Source: Euryarchaeota archaeon UBA250
Lineage (GTDB): Archaea > Thermoplasmatota > Poseidoniia > Poseidoniales > Thalassarchaeaceae
Length of the DNA: 31,250 nt
Assembly: GCA_002504845.1 (NCBI GenBank)
Contig: DATW01000001.1
Span: 1-31,250 of the forward strand
Reading direction: 5' to 3'
Part shown: piece by piece, positions 25,265 to 31,250 of the stretch
Layout: each line of letters opens with the position of its first letter
Numbering within the stretch: the stretch's first letter is position 1
Notes under the pieces: model-generated
Databases searched by the model: none
The model's input: only the letters and a program-made list of their open reading frames with translations
Told to the model about the DNA's origin: nothing
Translations under genes and position numbers: made by a program

Positions 25265-26923
25265 ATGTTTGTCGACATACCCAACCATTTGGCTACATGG
25301 CTCATTCTGTTCATCTTCTTCGCACTTACAAGCAGAGGTTTGGGGACACTCGGGGAAGTCCTCAGGTCAACAGGAATGTTTCTTCTAGAGAAGGCACTTG
25401 GCCCAGCGATAGATTTCGCAGAAGGGAAACCAGGATCAGCAGCTAGGACATGGATCGTTCTAAGCTCGTTATGGCTCTTCGTTGCCGTCTGCTTCACATT
25501 CCTCGGAATTTGGGTCGGTCATGACCAATACGCACTCATCTCCCTGTCTGGTTGGGGCTATAACCCATCATCATCCACACTCATTGCAGCTGGAACTGCT
25601 GTTGGTTTGTACGGTTCGGTTGCAATGGCCGTGATTGGAGCATCTTTCCATGTTTTACCATCCCTTTGCGGTACCCCAGGAGGTCTTCCAAGCGAAAGAA
25701 ATGGAACCCTCGTAGCCGCCCCATGGACGCTCGGAGTCATCATCCTCTTCATTGCAGCTCACAATCCAGATCCGTTCGGAATTGATATCACGCTCGCAGC
25801 GATCACGGTAATGGGACTCGCCTATGCAGCCATGGCTGTCAATTTACTAATTGCTTTTGCAAATAGAACCCAGAGCCCGAGAGAGCCCGGATGGCTTCTG
25901 ATTCTAGCAATCGTAGCCGGTCCAGTCAGCGTACTAGTCGAGGTCTTAATGGGCGATACAAATCCAATAGCAGAACCATGGCTAGTTCTGAAGCTGTATG
26001 GAGCTCCATTCTTTCTCTGGTCTGTATCGGCATTAGCCTTGTACTCCGCTGCATTGGGCTCCAGATCTCCTCTTTGGTCACGTACTCTAAGCGGAACAGT
26101 ACTCATGGGATTGGTGATTACCACTTCAGCATACCAAAGCCTAGATGGAGGTTTATTTTCTAGCCTGATCACCCAAAACGCGAGTATACCGGATGTATCT
26201 GACTCATCTAGGATGTTCGGCACGTTCCTTGTAGCCCTGTCACTCGCACCCATGCTAGCATTATCTGCTAATATCATAGCCACAATAAGAACAAGTGGCA
26301 AATCTCCAGAAATCACGAACGGAATGGCGATACTTGTAGCATCCTCTTTCTCGCTGGTCATACTTTGGTTCCTAAATTACTCATTCAGAAGCCCATCATT
26401 CGTGGGCTTCCAAACATATGAGCCTCTATTAGAGACTGTAGAACTCATGACCATGTGGCTGTTCATGATACCAATGAGCATGGGAATAGTGCTCCATCTT
26501 TATCCCACAATAACCAAACGAACTTTACCTGCACCTGAGAGAACAAGGCAGGGATACTGGATGTTCGTAACCGCAGTCTCAGCCGGTCTTCTTTGCACCT
26601 TGATATCTGAATCCATATTGCTATCAGTCACAGAAATCGATATCGAAGCAACCTCTTCCCTTGCCGAGCGATTTGCAGTAATCGGCTCGGTTCTTTTCTA
26701 CGGGGCAGTGGTTGCAGTCACACTCCACACACTGAATATCGTCAGAGGCCTATTTCATGGAAAGATATTGCAAAATGCGTCCCAATCCTCTCGTCGTATA
26801 GAGTCTTACACAATCACCTCTTCAACCTCAATTCGCTCTGTGTTAGCCGCAGGAGCAGATGTCGAAACAGTCCTGGTCCCAGCGTCTGACACTGAAGTCC
26901 CCGGGGCCCCAACTGAGCTCTGA
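25265..26923 (+). CDS. 12-helix membrane protein resembling heme-copper oxidase subunit I, metal ligands not recognizable
   Basis: The 552-residue protein is strongly hydrophobic with about 12 membrane helices and a short polar C-terminal tail. Two segments look like the repeated loop seen in cbb3-type and related oxidase subunit I: ASFHVLPSLCGTPGGLPSER (126-145) and IVLHLYPTITKRTLPAPER (408-426), each at the end of a helix and followed by an aromatic helix. The helix positions where family members carry HxH (heme ligands) read TVELM here (391-395), and the YGHNAVGFF-like copper helix reads YGAPFFLW (245-252). No HH pair is present. So it is a candidate degenerate relative, not a working oxidase. 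GGAGTGA overlapping the previous stop sits four bases before ATG 25265. Another kind of membrane protein cannot be excluded. Confidence 0.6.
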   Translation: MFVDIPNHLATWLILFIFFALTSRGLGTLGEVLRSTGMFLLEKALGPAIDFAEGKPGSAARTWIVLSSLWLFVAVCFTFLGIWVGHDQYALISLSGWGYNPSSSTLIAAGTAVGLYGSVAMAVIGASFHVLPSLCGTPGGLPSERNGTLVAAPWTLGVIILFIAAHNPDPFGIDITLAAITVMGLAYAAMAVNLLIAFANRTQSPREPGWLLILAIVAGPVSVLVEVLMGDTNPIAEPWLVLKLYGAPFFLWSVSALALYSAALGSRSPLWSRTLSGTVLMGLVITTSAYQSLDGGLFSSLITQNASIPDVSDSSRMFGTFLVALSLAPMLALSANIIATIRTSGKSPEITNGMAILVASSFSLVILWFLNYSFRSPSFVGFQTYEPLLETVELMTMWLFMIPMSMGIVLHLYPTITKRTLPAPERTRQGYWMFVTAVSAGLLCTLISESILLSVTEIDIEATSSLAERFAVIGSVLFYGAVVAVTLHTLNIVRGLFHGKILQNASQSSRRIESYTITSSTSIRSVLAAGADVETVLVPASDTEVPGAPTEL

Positions 26924-26963
26924 GCATCGGCACATTGTTGTCGCTCCCACTCTACCATCAATC

Positions 26964-28235
26964 ATGAGGATTGGATTGGTGGGCAAACCCAATGTCGGTA
27001 AATCGACTGCATTCTCTGCTCTGACCGCCACGCCTGTTGATATAGCCGACTATCCATTTACGACGATCGATCCGAATGTAGGAATAGCCTGGATACCGAC
27101 TCCAGAACCATGCAGATGCAAAGAACTAGCACATCGTCTTGGCGAAAGGATCGAAGTAAAGGAAGAATCTCGAGAGGGGAGTATCTGCCAACCTAGAACA
27201 GGGTCGTGCTGCAATCATCGTAGATTGGTTCCAGTTACCCTTGTCGATGTCGCTGGGCTTGTGCCTGGCGCACATGAAGGAAGAGGAAGAGGAAATCAGT
27301 TCCTCTCAGACCTTTCTAGGTGTGATGCATTAATCCAAGTCGTAGATGTGTCCGGTGCCACCGATTTGGAGGGGAATCATACGGATGAATCCCCCGCATC
27401 TCCCACAGCAGAGCATAATTTTCTAATTGATGAGATAGATCTCTGGCTGTCTGGAATTTTAAATGAAGGCTGGTCAAGAGGCGCTAGAAGAGTCCAATCA
27501 GGAGGCGACCGGGCCCTCATCGATTTCATCGTCCAAATGATTAGCGGCCTTGGCGGGGGAGAAAGGGATGCCATTTGTGGAATACAGGCTGCCAGATCCA
27601 ATGGAGCAGATAACCAACCATGGAACTGGGATGAAAACACACTACGAATCATCGCATCAGAAATTCGAAAATCTATGTTCCCAATCGCTATAGCTGCCAA
27701 TAAGTCAGATCGTGTCGAGCCCGATTTTCTTAGGACGACACTCGACGAATTGGAGAAATTGAACCTGAGGTGCATGCCAACATCCGCTGAAGCCGAGCTA
27801 ACTCTGAGCAGAGCAAGCAATGCGGGCTTAATCACATATCAGCCGGGAGATGGCCCTTCTGGATTTTCAGTGAATCCAGGATCAACATTATCAAAACCAC
27901 AAGAAGAGGCGCTGGAGAGAATAAGAGAGAAGACAAGCACACTCGAAGGCAACGGCTTAATCGATCTTCTATCAAAAGTCGTATTCGAAGATCTCTCTAT
28001 GATTGTTGCATACCCCGTTGCAGATGAAGGCAAGTGGACGGATGCGGAGGATCGTAAGCTGCCAGATGCGATTATACTACAATCAGGCTCCACTGCACGA
28101 GATCTTGCATATGCCGTCCATACCGACCTTGGAGACGGATTCATCCGAGCAACCAATTGTGTAACAGGTCGAACCGTAGGGGGGGACACCGAACTTCTGA
28201 TGTCAGATGTAATTAGGATCCACTCCAGAACCTAA
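26964..28235 (+). CDS. YchF/Ygr210-type GTPase with TGS domain
   Basis: The 423-residue protein belongs to the OBG/YchF GTPase branch, specifically the archaeal/eukaryotic Ygr210-like group linked to translation and ribosome function. Visible are G1 GKPNVGKST (7-15), G2 region YPFTTIDPNVG, G3 DVAGLVPGAHEGRG (95-108), a canonical G4 NKSD (246-249) and a C-terminal TGS domain (about 368-421). Bacterial-type YchF has a changed G4 and prefers ATP, whereas this one keeps the GTP motif. A cysteine set in PCRCKEL and CQPRTGSCC (50, 52, 75, 82, 83) is typical of archaeal members. The frame is open back to 26859 inside the preceding gene; ATG 26964 is chosen because family proteins begin MRIGLVGKPN. 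Confidence 0.92.
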   Translation: MRIGLVGKPNVGKSTAFSALTATPVDIADYPFTTIDPNVGIAWIPTPEPCRCKELAHRLGERIEVKEESREGSICQPRTGSCCNHRRLVPVTLVDVAGLVPGAHEGRGRGNQFLSDLSRCDALIQVVDVSGATDLEGNHTDESPASPTAEHNFLIDEIDLWLSGILNEGWSRGARRVQSGGDRALIDFIVQMISGLGGGERDAICGIQAARSNGADNQPWNWDENTLRIIASEIRKSMFPIAIAANKSDRVEPDFLRTTLDELEKLNLRCMPTSAEAELTLSRASNAGLITYQPGDGPSGFSVNPGSTLSKPQEEALERIREKTSTLEGNGLIDLLSKVVFEDLSMIVAYPVADEGKWTDAEDRKLPDAIILQSGSTARDLAYAVHTDLGDGFIRATNCVTGRTVGGDTELLMSDVIRIHSRT

Positions 28236-28302
28236 GCGGCTCCGTCATCCCTTGCTCTCGCTGGACAAACGTTCGAATCCATCTACCTGGTCTGCTTATG
28301 CT
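28236..28302. other. convergent intergenic region between the GTPase gene and L12
   Basis: These 67 bases hold the 3' ends of two transcripts. I see neither a strong hairpin nor a long T-run on either strand. A GTTCGAATCC string here resembles a tRNA T-loop, but the flanks do not pair. Confidence 0.3.
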
Positions 28303-28617
28303 TCAGCCGAAGAGTGAACCCAGGCCTTCGAAGCCCGAGTCATCCTCTTCTTCCTCTTCAGCAGCTGCCTCCTCTACGGGGGCAGCGGCTTCAGAGCCGC
28401 CTCCAGATCCGCCTGCGGCAGGAGCCGCAGCGACTGGAGCCGCGATCGCGGTAGACATCGCTTCTTCGATGTCAACGGACGCGAGTGAGGCAACAAGCCC
28501 CTTCACGCGTGCCGCGTCTACATCTACTCCTGCGGCTTCGAGAACCCCAGTGATGCTCTTATCGTCGATCGTCTTTCCTGCTGAGTGCAGTAACATTGCA
28601 GCGTATACATACTCCAT
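28303..28617 (-). CDS. rpl12: ribosomal protein L12 (P1, acidic stalk protein)
   Basis: This is the archaeal P1/L12 stalk protein that recruits translation GTPases to the ribosome. The 104 residues begin MEYVYAAMLLHSAGK, a helical dimerization and P0-binding domain (1-58), then an Ala/Gly/Pro-rich hinge (about 60-88) and an acidic tail EEEEEDDSGFEGLGSLFG. The tail mirrors that of the neighbouring L10, as expected because both present the same factor-binding peptide. AAGGTGA six bases before ATG 28617 supports this start; the frame opens further upstream to 28743 within L10. It is the last gene of the stalk operon. Confidence 0.95.
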   Translation of the reverse strand: MEYVYAAMLLHSAGKTIDDKSITGVLEAAGVDVDAARVKGLVASLASVDIEEAMSTAIAAPVAAAPAAGGSGGGSEAAAPVEEAAAEEEEEDDSGFEGLGSLFG

Positions 28618-28636
28618 TTCATTCACCTTTTTTCCA

Positions 28637-29668
28637 TTAACCGAAGAGATCGCCGAGTCCTCCGAACCCTGCTTCCTCCTCTTCCTCTTCTTCCTCATCC
28701 GGGGCGGTTTCGCCTCCAGCTTCTTCATCAGCTGATGAGGCATCAGCCGAGGTAACGCTCTCTACAGGAGCGCTTGCAGACGCATTAAGCGCAGCAATGA
28801 CCTCCTCGTCGAGTGCATCGGAATCGAGTTTTCCGGCCAGGCCTAATGCCTGGGTCCGAACCTTTGACAGAATAATGCCGGCTGTTTCATCATTGATCAC
28901 TCCGGCACCGACTGCCACTGCAAGCGCATCGCCCTTGCCCTTCGCAATGAGCGATGGCAATGTTTGCGTTGTGAGATATGTGATGTTGCAAGCAAGATTG
29001 AAACTACCTGAAACAGCTCTGATGATATCATCTCTAACAGCGTCTGTATCTATTTCCAGATCATCTGCCATGAGGACGTATCCATCTTCTAGCGCTCCTG
29101 CCAGTATAATCCCTATCTCAATCGGATTGATATCCAACTTTGCAAGCATGATTCCCAAATCAGCTGAGATGGGCTCGCCCTTTTCGACAGCTGTAACGGT
29201 CTTCTGAATCGCCACCTTTCCCTTGTCGATCTTAGCAGGTATCCCAACAGCATTGAACTCACCGACAATGGGCCCCGGGCCAAATTGGGTAGGTCCCTTC
29301 TCTACTACGATATCCATAGGTGCTAACTCACCATCCTTAGCGGCCCTTCCCTGCCTGGTCTTGGAGAGTTCGTCAGACAGTTCGAACGCATTCATCGAGT
29401 CGGTATGGACTATAGCTGGTTGAGTTGAAGTCTCAAAGAGCGACTCCAGAGTTTCCGGATCCTTACCCGAAGCCTCCCATGCTCTCCTGATTAGAGATTT
29501 CTTGGCCATGGTTATCGATAACTTGGCTCTGAGCGATGCTCTCATGTCGAGCATATTTTTTGCTGGTACACCGGAAACATCCACGATACCGATGACGCCA
29601 TCGGAGTTTAGCAACTCTTCTAGCTCGTCTACCCTGGTCTTCTTCCAAGGTGCAATCTTAGGTATCAT
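28637..29668 (-). CDS. rpl10: ribosomal protein uL10 (P0)
   Basis: P0 anchors the stalk on 23S rRNA and carries L12 dimers. The 343-residue protein starts MIPKIAPWKKTRVDELEELL and contains the rRNA-binding domain with AKKSLIRRA, the archaeal/eukaryotic insertion with GPTQFGPGP, the C-terminal helices that bind L12 dimers, and a glutamate-rich tail ending EAGFGGLGDLFG. ATG 29668 overlaps the uL1 stop (ATGA), with GGAGG about ten bases upstream inside uL1. The frame continues open to 29773, but that part lacks family resemblance. It follows uL1 and precedes L12 by 19 bases. Confidence 0.96.
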   Translation of the reverse strand: MIPKIAPWKKTRVDELEELLNSDGVIGIVDVSGVPAKNMLDMRASLRAKLSITMAKKSLIRRAWEASGKDPETLESLFETSTQPAIVHTDSMNAFELSDELSKTRQGRAAKDGELAPMDIVVEKGPTQFGPGPIVGEFNAVGIPAKIDKGKVAIQKTVTAVEKGEPISADLGIMLAKLDINPIEIGIILAGALEDGYVLMADDLEIDTDAVRDDIIRAVSGSFNLACNITYLTTQTLPSLIAKGKGDALAVAVGAGVINDETAGIILSKVRTQALGLAGKLDSDALDEEVIAALNASASAPVESVTSADASSADEEAGGETAPDEEEEEEEEAGFGGLGDLFG

Positions 29669-30312
29669 GATGTAGCAACCTCCACCTTTACAGCTGGCCC
29701 CATCGAGGTTTTGATGTAGCAAGATCGAATATTCATAGAACCGCGCTCTAGTCTGCCAACAACCCGATTCCAAACAGCCATTACGTTTCCATTTAACTCA
29801 TCCAGACTCTGTTCTCTCGTTCCGAATGCTGCGTGAAATGTCATTCTGTCTCTGGATCGAACAATTGCCGTATCCTTCAGTCCAGCGGCCATCATGCCCG
29901 GATCAAGATTTGGAGGTACTGGCCGAGGCATTTTCCCACGAGGCCCGAGAACGATACCGAGGAAACGACCAACTGTCCCCATGTGAGGTATTTCAGAAAG
30001 GAAGAAGTCCACGCTATTAGCCAATTTCCTAGCTCTTTGTCTGTTACCACCGAGATCTTCGATAGTTGTAGGGTCAATTATTTCTAAACCGGCAGCCTTT
30101 GCTTTAGTAGCCATTTCTCCGCCTGCGAACATTGCTATACGCACGCTACGCCCTCTTCCAGAAGGGAGACGGATTTCCTCTTGTATTCGATTAGATGGAT
30201 TCTTGAGATCGACATCTCTGATAGTGAATGCAATCTCTAGACTTTCTGTGAACTTTCGTTCTGGCGCTGCGGCTATTGCAGCCTCTATTGCGTTTCTAAG
30301 TTCGTTCTCCAT
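29665..30312 (-). CDS. rpl1: ribosomal protein uL1
   Basis: uL1 forms the mobile L1 stalk at the E site and often represses its own operon. The 215 residues show the family pattern: IRDVDLKNPSNRIQEEIRLP, then the central LGPRGKMPRPVPP loop, and C-terminal SMNIRSCYIKTSMGPAVKVE. ATG 30312 has GGGGTG about ten bases upstream. It begins 56 bases after the uL11 stop and overlaps uL10 by four bases. In methanogens uL1 controls this operon by binding an mRNA mimic of its rRNA site; I did not identify such a structure here. Confidence 0.96.
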   Translation of the reverse strand: MENELRNAIEAAIAAAPERKFTESLEIAFTIRDVDLKNPSNRIQEEIRLPSGRGRSVRIAMFAGGEMATKAKAAGLEIIDPTTIEDLGGNRQRARKLANSVDFFLSEIPHMGTVGRFLGIVLGPRGKMPRPVPPNLDPGMMAAGLKDTAIVRSRDRMTFHAAFGTREQSLDELNGNVMAVWNRVVGRLERGSMNIRSCYIKTSMGPAVKVEVATS

Positions 30313-30368
30313 ATCTAATCACACCCCTGCGGTCTACGAGGAAAAACCTCTCCCGCAACTCGTGTCCC

Positions 30369-30647
30369 TCATGCAAAATATTCGTTAAATCTCCCTTCCT
30401 TGGTTGCTTGAATAGCTTCTCTGGCATCCATGCCTTCGACCTTAATCCTCATCGCCACGCAAGTTCCCATGATTTCCCTACACATGGCTGATAAGTCAGC
30501 GCCAGTCAATTTTGACTCTTGCTTGGATACAACAGCTTTGATCTGCTCGATTGTAATGTTCTCAGTAGCGCTCTCCGCACTTCCATTGCACTTTTTCTGC
30601 CCGAGTTGCTGGAGGATTAGATGTGGGGTCTCATTACGGTCTGACAT
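30369..30647 (-). CDS. rpl11: ribosomal protein uL11, C-terminal domain only
   Basis: The 92-residue product matches the C-terminal, 23S rRNA-binding half of uL11: ITIEQIKAVVSKQESKLTG (31-49) and MGTCVAMRIKVEGMDAREA (60-78) correspond to the family's ITIEQV and GTC-SMGI-VEG blocks. The short lead-in NETPHLILQQLG matches the interdomain linker with TPP. The N-terminal domain (about 70 residues, with the PPLGP/ALG signature), which contacts elongation factors and thiostrepton, is absent. The gene has a good start: GGGGGA seven bases before ATG 30647. Only 75 bases separate it from spt5, whose frame fills the region upstream, so the missing domain is not hidden in a nearby frame. It could be a lineage-specific reduction or an assembly deletion. 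Confidence 0.85.
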   Translation of the reverse strand: MSDRNETPHLILQQLGQKKCNGSAESATENITIEQIKAVVSKQESKLTGADLSAMCREIMGTCVAMRIKVEGMDAREAIQATKEGRFNEYFA

Positions 30648-30654
30648 ACATACA

Positions 30655-30662
30655 TCCCCCTT
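30655..30662 (-). promoter_or_regulatory. ribosome binding site of the shortened uL11 gene
   Basis: AAGGGGGA on the minus strand ends seven bases before ATG 30647. It shows that the short reading frame has its own proper initiation signal and is not simply the accidental remainder of a frameshifted gene. Confidence 0.6.
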
Positions 30663-30722
30663 TCGCGGTTTCGCCCGACCTGCTTTCCCTTTATGAGCGT
30701 GATGCAGAGCGTATCGTAGACC

Positions 30723-31250
30723 TCACTCCACCCGCTGTGTGACTCGTACTTGATCGGCACGCACCGTAAGTGCCACTGGAACCAATGCGTCGTACAACTC
30801 AACAGTGACTTCTTCTTTCGATTCGGTGACTCTGGCAACACGAGCTGATTGACCTCTGAATGCCCCTCCGGTAATTTCCACGATGCAGCCTTCTTCGATT
30901 CCAGCAGTAGCTGCCTTGGGCTCCAGATAGGGTAAGACGGTTTCAAGGGGAGACTCTCCATCCAGAACCTTTCTGCAGTTCTTCATGGGAGTCGTACTCA
31001 TCCCAGTTCTACCAATCAGCTTCTCAACATGATGCTTAGCCGAGGCTTCCACAAATACGTAGCCTTTCATGTGGTGCGGCTGTAAAACGCTGAAAATCTC
31101 ATTCTGCACATCTTCCAGTGATCCAGTTCCGGATAATCTGGCACGAATTTCTTTTGCAACATTCTGCTCCTGCCCTATCGACGTCTTCAGAATGTAGAGG
31201 TATGAAGCAACATCCCCATACAACTCTCCGAGTTGAGGCACTGAGTATTC
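30723..31250 (-). CDS. spt5: transcription elongation factor Spt5 (NusG-like), 5' end at window edge
   Basis: Spt5 binds RNA polymerase across the clamp and raises processivity. The visible part has the NGN domain from LYILKTSIGQEQNVAKEI, including PHHMKGYVFVEA and a TTPMK segment, then a KOW domain with IEEGCIVEITGGAFRGQSARV and a final strand RADQVRVTQ. The frame is open to the window end. GTG 31241 could be the start (172 residues), but no ribosome binding site is visible in the nine remaining bases and archaeal Spt5 usually starts with ATG closer to the first strand, so the true start may lie outside. It heads the conserved spt5-uL11-uL1-uL10-L12 cluster; SecE (secE) commonly precedes it. 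Confidence 0.93.
   Translation of the reverse strand, partial: EYSVPQLGELYGDVASYLYILKTSIGQEQNVAKEIRARLSGTGSLEDVQNEIFSVLQPHHMKGYVFVEASAKHHVEKLIGRTGMSTTPMKNCRKVLDGESPLETVLPYLEPKAATAGIEEGCIVEITGGAFRGQSARVARVTESKEEVTVELYDALVPVALTVRADQVRVTQRVE

Noticed and set aside
28263..28290. GTTCGAATCC string resembling a tRNA T-loop
   Set aside because: The bases on either side do not form the five-pair T-stem, and no D-arm, anticodon arm or acceptor stem can be built in the 67-base gap.
28298..28735. Serine/alanine-rich plus-strand open frame
   Set aside because: It is the antisense shadow of the low-complexity hinge and acidic tails of L12 and L10.
30617..30961. Minus-strand open frame that might carry the missing uL11 N-terminal domain
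   Set aside because: It is out of frame with spt5 and shows no PPLGP/ALG-type uL11 signature; the spt5 frame itself reads cleanly through the region.
1..31250. CRISPR arrays, insertion sequences, prophage or integrase signatures
   Set aside because: No regularly spaced repeats, terminal inverted repeats or transposase/integrase motifs were seen on either strand; the region reads as compact chromosomal core with some accessory genes.

Overview
The window is archaeal and most likely euryarchaeal. It carries an archaeal MCM helicase, GatE (the archaeal-only Glu-tRNA(Gln) amidotransferase subunit), Pth2, an archaeosine radical-SAM enzyme (RaSEA), a YchF/Ygr210-type GTPase, and the classic archaeal cluster spt5-uL11-uL1-uL10(P0)-L12(P1) with identical-style acidic stalk tails. 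The compact layout, lipoprotein and MFS content, moderate GC and mixture of leaderless and Shine-Dalgarno starts fit a marine planktonic group such as Poseidoniales (Marine Group II). That placement is inference from gene content, not a phylogenetic result. I saw no insertion sequence, CRISPR array, rRNA or convincing tRNA, and no gene-free stretch longer than 300 bases.

Layout, left to right. Positions 1-548 (minus): the tail of a short operon, with a PPC/DUF296 domain protein followed by an alpha/beta-hydrolase-like gene cut by the window edge. Positions 738-5053 (plus): mcm and gatE, overlapping by 10 bases. Positions 5113-7225 (plus): a DUF4430 lipoprotein and an ECF-type S component (candidate vitamin B12 uptake pair), then pth2 (TTG start, overlapping) and a cysteine dioxygenase (GTG start). 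Positions 7207-8487 (minus): a fold-type I aminotransferase, whose 3' end overlaps the cysteine dioxygenase gene, divergent from a threonine aldolase (8591-9643, plus).

Positions 9684-20458 (plus): a membrane-anchored thioredoxin-like protein whose stop overlaps an AddB-like nuclease, which in turn overlaps an AddA-like helicase-nuclease of about 1,586 residues; then an M20 metallopeptidase. Positions 20528-21208: a coiled-coil protein with a C-terminal SAP motif. Positions 21205-23676 (minus): a UMF1-type MFS permease with a large acidic loop, followed by a membrane-attached left-handed beta-helix acyltransferase-like protein. Positions 23784-28235 (plus): RaSEA, a two-helix membrane protein, a 12-helix heme-copper-oxidase-subunit-I-like protein that appears to lack the metal ligands, and a YchF/Ygr210 GTPase. 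Positions 28303-31250 (minus): the spt5/ribosomal stalk operon.

The strongest anomalies are: (1) the uL11 gene encodes only the C-terminal rRNA-binding half, with a good ribosome binding site at its start and no room for the N-terminal domain; (2) a full AddAB-type pair, including the AddB Fe-S cysteine signature, in an archaeon; (3) the DUF4430/ECF S-component pair; (4) a heme-copper oxidase subunit I-like protein without recognizable heme or copper histidines; (5) a cysteine dioxygenase with the Cys/Tyr pair characteristic of eukaryotic-type enzymes.
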